From: Exophiala sp. HKRS030
Lineage: Eukaryota > Ascomycota > Eurotiomycetes > Chaetothyriales > Herpotrichiellaceae
Direction: 5' to 3'
NCBI GenBank assembly: GCA_023897205.1
Contig: JAHWDD010000008.1
Coordinates: 2,170,001 to 2,234,000, forward strand
DNA length: 64,000 nucleotides
Under the pieces are notes generated by a model that made no database searches, was not told where the DNA came from, and saw only the letters and a program-made list of their open reading frames with translations. Numbering within the stretch: the first letter of the stretch is position 1; each line of letters opens with the position of its first letter. The translations under genes and the position numbers were made by a program. Below, in pieces: positions 10,399 to 21,050 of the stretch.

Positions 10399-12140
10399 TC
10401 ATGAACTACACTAAGAAGGAGAAGTGAGAGAAGAGGCGTCTGAGGATATATTGGTGACTTACCTTGGTTGTTATATCGCTGCTGGTCGAACTGTCCCCTC
10501 CTGCCCGCACTTCGCTCGGTAGTTCATATACTGCCTGAGTCGTGGCGCTGCCGAGTTCACTATATGTATTCGTCTTTGTCTCTCGTGATGGCGAGTACAT
10601 TTCTGCGCGCCCTATTGAGTTGAGTTGCGAACCCGTTGGAGGATTGGCGTACATTTCGATAAGTGGCGAGTCCGCTGCCGGAACCGGTATGTACTGGTTT
10701 GGATGATAATGGCCACCACCGGGTAATTCCTGTGTCTTAGACGTTGATGTATATCCTGGAGCAATGTGCTTGGACTTCTCTTGTCGGCGACGGCGTAGGA
10801 TGAAAAATATCACTAGGATTAACAAAGAGACGGCGCCAATCCCGCCGATAACGCCGCCGACGATGGGTCCGATGGGTGTACCGTTGTCTTTGCTACTCTC
10901 GGAGCTTGATGTCGATCCTGGGAGGGTCGTTGTTGTGGATGGATCAACAAGGCCTTCACAGAGACTGGCTTCGATAACCCCTCCGCCTTGACTAGCGAAG
11001 TTCTGGCGGATAGCAGGTGCGAGTCGGAATTCTCCTTCATCCACATCAAATACCATATAGTTCATGGTCAGGTACGGTAGTCCCCACGAAGGAATGGTGT
11101 CGGAGTTGGTGACATTTTGCAATAATGCCGTATCGATCGTACTGTCTGTGACGACCAGGGATCCTGTCGCATTGTAACCCCTAGGTCGGCTGAAGAGCTC
11201 GGAGCGCGGAATCTCGGTCACATAACCGTCTTGTAATGTCACGCGAAGTGTTCCATTTGGTGCGCCACCGCTAGACCGCAGCCACGTGAGACTGTTGAGA
11301 CTCGAGTTATACTCCCCATCTGTCGCGCGAGCGAAGGTTTCGAAAACATCTTGCGGGACGCCCATGAGGTCTGAGGCCGGATTCAGGGAGATCTGGAGCG
11401 CCTCTGTATTACCAGTGAACAGAGACACGGTGTCATTGTCTGTGATCCATTCCATGTCTCGTATCTGTATGCAGGCACGGCACGTGTCTAGACTGCGAAA
11501 TACTTCGAAGTCTGCCCCGACTCTTGCTTGATCATATCCGCCAATGATTAGAAGTCCATTTCGAGGTTCGCTGACCGAACGACTGCCAGTCCACAGGCCC
11601 CAAGAACGGAGTGGGGCAAAGCCATTTGTGACAAGTGCTTGCAAAAAGGTAGAGTTGGGACCGATCCCAAGAACATTCCGGGTAACTAAACATGTCAGAG
11701 AAGCTCAAGAAATCAATCGAGCAATATGACATACTTCGATCTTCTTCCGTATCTGTGGTAAACGGGAACCCATAAATACTTGTCTCATTGTCCAAAGTGA
11801 GGATATCGTTGTAATAGTCGAACTCTGAAGCATTATTGCGACCAATAGTACCATTCCAACCATCGATGGTAGCCGATACGGTCTCGGATGAGGACAGACT
11901 CGCGTCATAAACTCCACCTCGCCGAGAGATACACGCATAGTCAGTCGAGGAAGAACATCCATCCGCTCGAGCAACCCAAGTTTGATCGACTATCCGCGGT
12001 CTGAAGGAGAAATTTTGCGCAGGTTGGCCGAGTCCAGCCTCAATACCCCATGCTGGTGCTGCTGTTCCATTCGAAGCAACATTATGAGTGAAGATCGAGA
12101 ACCGTACCGGTGGCGAAGTGTTTAGACACTTTCCAACCAT
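10399..12140 (-). CDS. pepsin-fold (A1-like) type I membrane protein, probably catalytically inactive
   Basis: Exons 12140-11735, 11685-10463 and probably 10410-10399. The first intron has GTATGT, CTGAC and TTTAG, and restores ITRNVLGIGPNSTFLQALV, a characteristic A1-family stretch. The ectodomain is rich in N-glycosylation sequons and ends in GLPYLTMNYMVFDVDEGEFRLAPA. The first aspartate motif expected after the GxPAQ-like GLGQPAQNFSF is replaced by IVDQTW, so DTG is absent. A single TM follows (IVGGVIGGIGAVSLLILVIF), then an RRRR stop-transfer and a ~110-residue Ser/Pro-rich cytosolic tail. A strong GTAAGT donor at 10462 and a TTCTTAG acceptor suggest a 52-nt last intron and a very short last exon. 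No signal peptide follows the available ATG, so an upstream exon may be missing. A wall-stress sensor or pseudoprotease role is inference only. Confidence 0.72.
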
Positions 12141-13144
12141 GCTGTGAGAGGTATATTATTGCAAGCAATGGATATCGAATCTCTCCAGACAAGAGTTGTA
12201 TCGAATAACGTCCTATTGCAAGAGGTTAGAAACTCAAGTCTGCTTCGACCCACCCTGACTGGCTGTTACTTCATGGCCCATGGCTATAGTTATGTTTTTC
12301 AGAGGCACGGGACGATTGGCAGGTTGAGCCTCTAACAGGCTTGGTGGACATGGAGATGTTTCCTAACATAGACTTTCAGGCATGTCGTGGCGGAGAAAAG
12401 ACTCCCGTGAAAGACGGGCTGGGGCCATTGTATACCCCGTGGTTTCAAAAGACGAATAATCCTGGTCAAAAGCTCTTCAGACGTTGTGAATAGAGCAGAC
12501 TGGTCGTCTCAGATGGCAAAATTTGGTACTTAAGGCCTCCCAAATAGCGATTCCACTATCTAAGGCCCCGTGGGCCCCAAAGGCGGAATTTTGGTTCCTT
12601 GGTAGCGCCGTGATCGGTGAAATTGGACTGCGATGCCAACAGTCTCCAAACAGGCCACTGCACGGTCGATCTTCATACAAAGATGTGACACTTTCATGGG
12701 TTTTTGTTCTCAATTGTGTTAGAGTACCTTGACTCGAATTCGCCGATACCAATTCTGACAGCAGAACGAGTACTGCACCTTTTTTTATCTTGTGACGTAT
12801 CATTATTGTAAGCTAGACCCAAGTCCTGGTGCGGGCCCTACCTCTGGTTTAGGTAATGCTGAACGAGAATCGGAGCTACGAGCAGACCTAACAAGTCAGC
12901 CAGGTGGTTGACAAGAACGAGGTCTTGTCTGTGTAGAGATAATATGTTTGTCATCATGTAGGACATGGCAGACAAAATCGCATGATGATTGTATTAATAG
13001 TGCATTGAGGAGTGGACCTGAAGCGCAAAGCCTCAATGCCAAGAGGGATCGGCGTTCGGAGGACTTGCTCCTAGAAGAGCATCTTAGTCATCCAATAATC
13101 CTCTACAACATATATTATCTTCCCCAAAAATTTGTCCAAAACAT
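12141..13144. other. intergenic region upstream of the pepsin-fold gene
   Basis: Should contain the promoter of the reverse-strand gene and perhaps a missed first exon with its signal peptide; I could not identify one. It runs up to the 5' end of the tRNA gene. No other gene is supported. Confidence 0.45.
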
Positions 13145-13181
13145 GGTTCTATAGTGTAGTGGTGATCACACCGGATTTTGA

Positions 13182-13205
13182 GAACCTTTATTGGCACAGA
13201 AGATC
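13182..13205 (+). other. canonical anticodon-loop tRNA intron (24 nt)
   Basis: Inserted one nucleotide 3' of the anticodon, between positions 37 and 38, where the tRNA-splicing endonuclease normally cuts in eukaryotes. Confidence 0.85.
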
Positions 13206-13227
13206 TTCCGGTAACCCCGGTTCGAAC

Positions 13228-13278
13228 GTAAGTCGGACATTAAAGATTCTGTTTCTGTGCTCGCGCTGACCATCTCAG
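13228..13278 (+). other. spliceosomal-type intron inside the tRNA T arm (51 nt)
   Basis: It starts GTAAGT, has the branch-point consensus CTGAC at 13266-13270 with the branch A nine bases before the end, a pyrimidine-rich middle, and ends CTCAG. It contains no T4 run, so Pol III would not be stopped inside it. Its ends coincide exactly with the junction of T loop and 3' T stem. Confidence 0.85.
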
Positions 13279-13300
13279 CCGGGTAGGACCTATCATAAAC

Positions 13301-13306
13301 TTTTTT
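13301..13306 (+). terminator. Pol III terminator (T6)
   Basis: A run of six T ten bases after the tRNA 3' end, as expected for RNA polymerase III termination. Its position downstream of the split 3' half argues that the whole 147-base interval is one Pol III unit. Confidence 0.85.
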
Positions 13307-14275
13307 GCATTTTTAGGAATGGTTTTTTTTTTTCGTTTTTGTCTTGTGGTGTCTTGAATTGTATGTTGTGGGATTCCAGTGTGGTCTGTGGCATGCCCCG
13401 ACAGTGCGACTTTCTATGAATCATCGAAACTTAAAGGAGGATACTGGAACCGCGCTAACCTTTTTCGTCCGGTGCATTTTCCTGAACATCTTGGACAAAG
13501 TAAGGAACACATTGAGCAAGCGGCGAAGGCAAATGGGCACTGTAGCGAACTCGAAAGGTGCAGCAGGTATAATTGTCAACGATTCAGTACGTTCAAAGCC
13601 CAACGTTTGATCGCTCCTACAACACAGTGTTGCACTATTAGGACTTGTAGTAAGCATCTGTTCCGATATGGACTGCTGTTTGTTCGTTTCTGCCATGAGA
13701 CAAGTCGAACCTGCAACACATTATACAATACATGGTCAATATACCTCCATATGAGGCGAAAGAGGTAAAGTTTGAGTGTAATATTGTGATTCATTTAATC
13801 ATCTGCAGTATCAATCCTGCCGTCTTTGTCCGTGATCAATCCGCGATGTTGTCCGATCCATAATGTTACATTCATGCATTGTCCACCGAGTGATGCGTTG
13901 AGGTCCGAAGTCATGCTTCGTCGCTCAAAACCGTAGCGAGGTATACTCACTCCGGCATCCACCATACACTGTATGACAATCTCATACTCTTCATTTTCCC
14001 GTGCCTTGCGAGAATGAACGCTTCAACCCATACCCTGTTCTAAATTTCTAAACCTGGGATAGAAAAAGAGTAAATCACCGAGCAGAAAGAGGCAGAACAA
14101 ATTTTCTCTTCCGCTCCACGTAACGCCAGGTGGTTCTCCCGTTGTGATGTCTGTAAAGTGATCGCCATGCTAAATAAAAACCTTTCAAAGCCCGGAGACA
14201 AGCTCCGAGGCAGAATATTGGAAAGCTCAAGTGAGATTCGTGGGAAGGATGACCATGAAATCGCAAGAAGCAGTT
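13307..14275. other. intergenic region between tRNA-Gln and GDP-mannose pyrophosphorylase
   Basis: No gene is supported. An overlapping pair of open frames on + (13344-13768) and two on - lack homology signals and good start contexts. The right end contains the 3' UTR of the reverse-strand pyrophosphorylase gene. Confidence 0.45.
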
Positions 14276-15537
14276 TTACATGATGATGGAGGGCACTAAG
14301 AGAACAATGTCAGTCAGATCGCCTTGGGTGTTGGGCTTCCTCGGTGTTTTTCACATACCTTCGACGTTGGCCTTGATGCTCTTGTGAGGCAAGACGCTTC
14401 CACCATTGACGTAGATCTCGTCGCCGATCGAAACATCTTCACCCAGAACAGTGACGTTTTCGAGTCTAGCCCATCGGCCGACCTTTGATTGCCATCCTGA
14501 TCACGTTTAGCAATTGCGAAGGGCAGGGCCGTAGAAGTTTACTTACCGACAATGGTCGACTTGACCCAGGCGTGGTCCTTGACCTGGCTGTCTCTCAACA
14601 GGACAGATCTTTGAAGTCTGACACCGTCACCAATGACACAGCCAGGGCCAATGGTCACGTTAGGGCCAATGCGGCAGTTCTTGCCAATCTTGGCAGTAGG
14701 GTCAACCAAGACATTTCCACCATAGACGAAATCAGCGCTAGAAGGAGCAAGTTCCTTGGAGCCCTTCTTGGTCAACGAAGAGAGGTACAAGCATGTTCCG
14801 CTGAGGAAATCCTTGGGTTGACCGACGTCCATCCAGTAACCCTCGAGATCCATGGAGTGGAGTTGACCGTCCTTGGTCATGGCAGGGAAAGTCTCCTGTT
14901 CGATGGAAGTGGGTCGGAGTTCGATTCTGTCTAGAATGCTGGTGTTGAAGATGTAGATACCGGCGTTGATGCGGTTACCCACGAACTCAACGGGCTTCTC
15001 GACGAAGCGATCGATTCTGGAAGCATGTCCAGGTTGATGGACAACAACACCATACTTGCTGGGCTCCTCGACCTTTGTGACCATGATCGTACCCTCATTT
15101 CCGTGGGCGTTGTGGAATGCAGCAAGATCTTTGAAGGGGTAGTCGCAGATGACATCTGAGTTGAGAACGAAGAAAGGCTTATCGTCCTTGGCCAGGACCT
15201 TCTCGGCCAACTTCAAGGGACCAGCAGTTCCTAGAGGTTCCTGCTCGACGGAGAATGTGATCTTAACGTTGTATTCCTTCTCGTACTCCTCCAATGCACC
15301 AGCCATGACTTCTGGGCGGTAATTGACAGCCAAGACAATGTCTGTGACACCGGCGGCAGTCAGAGCCTCGACTTGGTGCTGGATCATGGGTCTGTTGGCA
15401 AACTCGACGAGGGGCTTGGGTTTTGAAAGGGTGAGAGGTCGAAGTCTGGTGCCGAAGCCACCGACGAGAATGAGGGCTGCAGCTGGTTAGAGACATCCTG
15501 ATGACCTGGCTCAACGTATCTGTGACGTACCCTTCAT
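14276..15537 (-). CDS. MPG1: GDP-mannose pyrophosphorylase (mannose-1-phosphate guanylyltransferase)
   Basis: Catalyses mannose-1-phosphate + GTP to GDP-mannose, the donor for N-glycans, O-mannosylation, GPI anchors and mannan. Exons 15537-15531, 15476-14547, 14496-14359 and 14295-14276 give 364 residues, the usual length. Introns begin GTACGT, GTAAGT, GTAAGT-like and GTATGT, and end CAG, CAG and TAG. The seven-base first exon ends at an early intron and restores [19 protein letters not shown], the nucleotidyltransferase signature; [10 protein letters not shown] and [19 protein letters not shown] follow. The C-terminal half is a left-handed beta-helix of hexapeptide repeats ([19 protein letters not shown]), ending PSIIM. 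The frame is intact. Annotation from the longest open frame alone would miss both ends of the protein. Confidence 0.96.
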
Positions 15538-18365
15538 GGTGAATGAGTAGAAATTGCGAGTTGAGGTAGTGTTGGAGGGATATAAGTCAACGGCGAGTGT
15601 GGTCGTTGATTGGTCTGATATATGGTTCAGTACAACTGAAGAACGAGTGAAAGGTAGTTCAAGGACTACAGGGTAGGATGAATACCGGAAAAGATGTTCA
15701 AAGAGCAAGAGGAGAAAAGAGAAGGAAAGCTCAGGCTCGTGCAAGGAGGTTTATATCGAAAGGACAGATGCACCGTTACAGTGGACAATTTTTAGCCTGT
15801 GAGGGTGACAACTTTCAGACTTTGGACCATCCAACGTGATCTGTTCTGGGTGCTGATCGTGGCCGAGTCTGAGCCCTGGGCTGCAGGGGTATGACCAAGT
15901 GGAGAGCGGATACTTATTACAGTGTGGTGGCTAGGTGGGTGGTGTTGCTTGGTGGATCCTCGTTAGTTTAGGGACTGTATAATCAGCCTAGGCAGGCCGA
16001 GAGGCTCTTGGACAGCCTAAGGAGCCCACGGGAGGCATGGACGCCCGCCACGAACGTGGACGTGGACGCGGACGTGGGCGGGCACTTTACCCCTTCACGC
16101 CTAAATGCAAATGTGAAATAGATTTCCCCATTCATTGTTCTTGATTCTTCCAGCTCAAGCCACTGTTACTCCCTGCCAGGCTATTTGAATAGCTCAACTC
16201 CCAAACAATAGATCCCGTGGGATGAAGATTGTTCTTTTCCGTAGTGGCCCGTGGGCATGTCTCCGACCTTGTATTTCAATTTCACCCTCGGGCGTGGGAT
16301 CTTCACCTTTGGTTGCAGGCTACGGCTGACTTTTAATTTATCGATAGCGACGGGCGCCTTACTACTTCAGGGACCCCGGGAAATTTCCTACCAGGTCCCC
16401 GAAAACCCTGAAGTGTGGAAAGACTCACAAAGGGACGACTGACTACGGGTCCCACGACCGTCCACGAAGCCCACCCTGTGAGAGCTCAGCCCAGTGCCAT
16501 TTCTGTGCCATTTCTGTGCCCACTGTCTACCGCATAACGCCTAGTAAAAGGGCACGATGGCACCACCAAATGGGCAAAACGTGCAACCACCGAATTCTCG
16601 AATTGAATCTCGACTCTTGACTCTTTGACTCTCTGTTCGGAACAGCCGCGACGAAGTCTAAACACATGCCCCTTTTCGCATTGTCCCCTCTCGACTTCCG
16701 GGAATCCATCAAACTAGGTCAATCATCTGCAACACGCAGACAGCCACGGATCTTGGATTGGCGCGTACCACGGCCTTTGCCCCCTTGGTTGCCCCCTTCA
16801 CATGACAGCCTCAAGTGCAATTTCAATAGCAAACCTTCAAATCTATCCACGGCCCCGTCTATTTCCGATTACCGCCATCGATGCAGTATCTTGGAACCTG
16901 TATACCCATATATCCAAGCAGCCTCCGAAAGCCAAAATCGATTTCGAGATAGGCAGTACAGAGTATAGTCCTGGTAGTAGGTAAACTACCTTTGTTCGAT
17001 CCTGTTCAATCCAAGCTTTGGCCCCCTTCCGTCGTTCTTCTGGATCAGCCACCCACACGGCAACAGCGGTTGGGCGTCGATAGTGCTACCGTCTCTTTGA
17101 AATGGCTCTTTGTAAGTATAGAAGTGGTAGCCACGAAGATGTGCAGGTGGTACCGTAGTACTAAAACCTCTACCCCCTTTGTTCAGTCGACCCTCAGCTC
17201 GCAAGGAACCATGCCATTAAAGTTTTTCTACAATTAAAGCAAACGGGGGATGTCCACGCGATGTCGCGACCCGTGACTGTGACTGACGCGAGAACCTAGA
17301 ACCCTCGCACGAGCCTCCTCCGTGCGCTCCGTGCTCCATGCTCCATGTTCCCCGACACACAACGACACATCGACACCTCGACTGATGGCCCTAATAAGTC
17401 GCAAGCCCCAAGGCGACTTGAAGCCTGAGGCCCTTAGCAAGCACTTCCAGGCCATCCTCCCAATCTGATTGGAGATTGCTTTGCAGTCGGGCGATTCCAT
17501 GATTCAGGCGAAATCAGCTAGCTGGGTCACGAGGTATTAACTACGTACCTAGTCGACACTCTCATTCATTCACCGTTGTTTCCTTTTACCTTTTTTCACT
17601 GCCACACTCACTTAGGACACAGTCTGGGATTACGTTGTTGGCACCTCCTTTTTTTCCTTCTTTATTATTCTTATTGTTATTATTATTATTTACATTCCAC
17701 GAGTGGTTTTATTTTTGCCTCCCCGAATTTGGCTTTGCCTTGCTTCGTCGTCAGGGTCATTGCGTCTTGGCTGTGAGGCTTACGTGCCCTTGGTTCGACC
17801 AAGGGGAAAAAGGCTCGTGAATCTCAAATTAGTGACATACTTCCCTTTGGCCTAGTCGTACATGTCACTGTGTCCTCAAGTCACAAGCGTCAATAATGTT
17901 TCAGCATCAGTTCATGTCGGCACTCTGAGCGACTTTTCGGCCAATGACTGAATCTCACCCGACTCAGGGGTGCGAGATACTTGGTTCATGGTATATGGTA
18001 TTATTATGTATTCTTTGTTGCCGTTAGTCGAATATTCGCCCAGAACGCTGTCGTATCCTCGTGACTCGCTAACTACCAGGTGATGCTAAAATACAAGGGG
18101 AGAGGCCGTTCTCCAATTGAACCCGCCTACTTCGTAACGCACTGACGTCGTCCCCAACCATCTCCGCCTTCTCAAGATGGCCAACTAGATATTACATCCT
18201 CCAACGCGACTCGAAGAGAGCGCGGCCCGTCCAGGTTATTGCTCCAAAGCAGATCCAATTGCTTGGTCGAACCGTTATGTCCTTTTGCTCTTTATCGTCT
18301 GATGGCACCTTATCGTCGAAAAATTCCACGAGATTGTATCAAACAAGAAAGTTCCTGAATTCCCA
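15538..18365. other. 2.8-kb gene-poor region
   Basis: The longest stretch without a supported gene. The left part should hold the promoter and 5' leader of the pyrophosphorylase gene. It includes a GC-rich imperfect repeat of ACGTGG/ACGCGG units near 16052-16082, a TTA-rich stretch near 17655-17695, and a perfect hairpin at 17787-17805. Open frames here are short and featureless. A long non-coding transcript or strongly diverged exons cannot be excluded. Confidence 0.4.
17787..17805 (+). other. perfect 8-bp hairpin with 3-nt loop
   Basis: CCCTTGGT, loop TCG, ACCAAGGG. It lies in gene-free sequence. No downstream T run makes it a terminator, and eukaryotes do not use such terminators. The function is unknown and it may be chance. 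Confidence 0.6.
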
Positions 18366-19557
18366 TCATTGCGTGTCATCAGGGAGGAAGCCGTAACCAC
18401 CACCGCCACCTCCTCGCTTTCTTCGACCTTTGGCCCCTGTCGAGCTTGGACCGTCTCTTTCCCCCACAAATTCCATCAACCAATCCCGCACTTTCCTGAC
18501 CTTGAAAACTTGAGGATCCTTCATCGATGCTGTTCGCAGATTTGACACTGAATAGACACCACTCAAGTCATCATCGTCGACTTTTTTGCGGTATAGTAGA
18601 TCAATCTTGGTGACGTCGCCCTTCAGACTCTGACCATGCACTTTATCTCTGAAGGAACTCAAGGCCACATTTTGCAACAGGACCACGTCTCGTGGTCGCA
18701 TGCACCGGAGATTTCTTCGTAATGCACTTCTCGATCCTTCAGGCGCTGCGTTGGCTCCGTCTTTCCAATTCACTCTCATCTCTCGCGGCAGCCACATGGT
18801 GATACTAAAACCTGTCTTCGTATCGTCTCCCACAACCATCTCAACAAGTTCCGTCTCCCTCGGGTTACCGTACTTTGCTCCCGTGATCACCGTTCGAGGA
18901 GGCGAGATGGAAAGAATGCCGACGATCAGATTGACAGTCATCGTCTGAGGTTCGATCGACGTCAGATATCTTGCATTGGGAATATCCTCTAGATCACTCA
19001 AATGTTTCGGTCGTGGTGCTTGACTTAACCTCCTTTGCGAAGGGCTTCGAATAATTCCCCTCCCCCGCCTGGTGTTTGTGGAAACATCTCCTCATTACTC
19101 TCATAGAGAGGCGTACCCGGTGTATAATCTGAAAATCCACTTAATTGTGACGATGGAATGGCTCCATGTATGGCAAAGGAATGATCGTAATATTCCGAGA
19201 GTGCCTCGGATGTACTGAACGACTCTATCGACCCTCCGAGGGCTGCGACTCGCTGGCGCTGAAGTCACTACCTGGCGTCTGCGTGCCAACATATTCCTCT
19301 GCGCTGAAAAACTCGGCACCACTGCGGTCCAGGCTGTCAGGTTGGGGGCGAGGGTCGATGTTGAGCTTGGGCAAAATAGGCCGCATCTGGAGTCTCTGCG
19401 TGGTGATTTGCCTCCATTGGGCGCCAAAAGCCTTTGAAGAGGGGGATGTTGGTGAGGTCAAGGACTCTAGATGTGATGTTTCTGGGAGAAGGGATTTCTC
19501 GCTCCAATCGAGCTTGGAATGCTCCGGCGCGCCTGCCAGGATGATCATCCGGCTCAT
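18366..19557 (-). CDS. OB-fold-like nucleic-acid-binding protein, hypothetical (two apparent frameshifts)
   Basis: I recognise the C-terminal ~210 residues only as a conserved fungal OB-fold-like domain (TVNLIVGILSIS...TELVEMVVGDDTKTGF...PRDVVLLQNVALSSFRDKVHGQSL), followed by an Arg/Gly tail. An ORF beginning at 19001 is a TTG artefact: the frame is open farther upstream. Adding one base in the C run 19062-19066 and one in 19232-19234 (+ strand) joins three frames into a continuous 397-residue protein from the ATG at 19557, reading FSTSEALSEYYDHSFAIHG and then RRLSQAPRPKHLSDLED across the joins. Another open frame over 19330-19580 (including NIPLFKGFWRPMEANHH) looks protein-like too, so the true N-terminus may differ. 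Function unknown; ssDNA binding is inference. Confidence 0.6.
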
Positions 19558-21050
19558 CTATACCCGAAAAATCGCTATGGTGAGATGTTGGAGTGTGGTG
19601 TTGTATTATTGGTGTTCGGGCGCAAGGACCTTTGACCGCTTCTACCTTTGATCCGAGGAGCCGAGCTGTCTGACGAAATAAATGACCAGTCGTACTAAAA
19701 CCGATTCACAACGCGCATGTCAAGTCTAAGAAATGTGCGAGGACGAGAGAAAATTGCTCCAAGGGTGTCCGTGAAATCTTCAAATGTTTTCCAAAAGAGG
19801 TTCACGAACTCCCAAGTATAATAATGGACAAAGTCAAATTGGGTATGGGAAAACGATCGATGGCGGAAGTGGCGGATGGCAAGACCTTTTAATACGACTT
19901 GTAATTTGTTGGTGCCTTGGACCCTTGATGCTGTGGGTTGTTGTTGGTCACGATTTTAGCACCGATGTTCCAGGGGGTCCTTAGCTGTTTGCGGTTGGTT
20001 GTTAGACCGTATATCGTAAGAATGATGATGGCTAACTAGATCGTAGCCTGTTTGGAGCGGCTCGATTGGTGGCTCCGGGGAATGCGGGCACAACCTGGGG
20101 GTGAATTGGTTGGGAAAAGAGGGAGAACAGTCGGTGACGGAGGTGAAATCAGGTTCTGAAAGATGGTCTCCTGATCAACTTCTGATTGTGAAAAAGTGGC
20201 TGCCTTGAATTGAAGCAACGTCAATGGGCGATCTGACCTTGGTCGCCATTGCGAGAAAACGGTTTTGAAGAGTCGAGATAAAATTGTTGGGATCAATTTG
20301 TCTGGGGGAACGCTAATGCCGGGTGACGCCTAGCCTTAATCAGTGCTAACTTGTCAAGTTACTTGGTTTGAAGTTGTTTGGGCGTTCGAGTGATGGGTTC
20401 GGAAAGCAAAGCTCCATGGCCGGAGAGGGCCTGCACTTAAGTCTTTGATCAATGCCTATTGGTCTCCTTCGGGCTTGGAGGCCTTTTGGAGGCAACCCCC
20501 TGCTGCTGCCTCAGGCGCTGTATGGCTGGTTTCAGGGCCCCGAGCGGTTAGTGACGTGGGACAAATTTGCCCGCTTGTTAGCGTTTTTCTAGGCAGCCTG
20601 GCAGCTCGTTGAGTGGTTGCAGCATGTCAAATTACCGCTAGTCACCGAGTTAACTGGCTAACGAAGTAGAAGAACAGGCCGAGGCTCCGAGACTTGGAAA
20701 AACTAAGCCTGCTAAGCAAAATCTCTCAAGGCTCCACGCCCAAATCCCAAATACGAGATACGTGTCGCACATTCGAAGTCGACGCGATCGATCGAGCTTG
20801 TTACTTTAGGCAGCAAAACAAAGACATCGTCGATCAATCCAGAACTTTGGAGAAATGAATTACATAACGTGTCGTTGCGACTAGCTTGCTCTTCTGCGCT
20901 ACTGGAGGGAAGAACTTTAAAGTACACCGTGTCCTTTTGCTTGACGCGTGCACTCAACTGTCATTGAATGCGCGTTCGAAGAGCGGGCGTCAGTGCATCC
21001 CTCTATTCTATCCTCAGAGTTGAGCTGGCGTGCCTAGCCTCGAAGTCCAG
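19558..21050. other. intergenic region
   Basis: About 1.5 kb between the OB-fold-like gene (5' side) and the 3' end of the acid phosphatase gene, both on the reverse strand. Short open frames have no recognisable features. A possible upstream exon of the OB-fold gene may lie near 19560-19700. Confidence 0.4.

Larger units (their letters stand above)
13145..13291 (+). tRNA. tRNA-Gln(UUG) with two introns
   Basis: Removing two insertions gives a full cloverleaf. The acceptor stem is GGTTCTA (13145-13151) with TAGGACC (13284-13290, one G-T pair) and discriminator T13291. The A box is TAGTGTAGTGG (13152-13162), and the D stem is GTG/CAC. The anticodon stem is CCGGA (13171-13175)/TCCGG (13207-13211), with anticodon TTG at 13178-13180. 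Variable TAAC is followed by T stem CCCGG (13216-13220)/CCGGG (13279-13283) and T loop TTCGAAC (13221-13227). The first insertion (13182-13205) is at the canonical 37/38 position. The second (13228-13278) separates the T loop from its 3' stem and looks like a spliceosomal intron. The internal promoter boxes lie upstream of the second insertion except for the last two bases of the B box. A T6 tract follows at 13301. It could instead be a disrupted pseudogene, but no other mismatch supports decay. Confidence 0.9.

Noticed and set aside
13344..13794. Overlapping open frames after the tRNA on both strands
   Set aside because: No family resemblance, no splice pattern, and mutually overlapping frames of similar length suggest chance.
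17576..17820. Small hydrophobic or membrane peptide genes
   Set aside because: Apparent Phe/Leu/Tyr richness comes from a T- and TTA-rich simple sequence.
18366..19001. Independent gene starting at MSDLEDIP
   Set aside because: The first codon is TTG and the frame continues upstream as RRLSQAPRPKHLSDLED; it is the C-terminal part of a longer gene.
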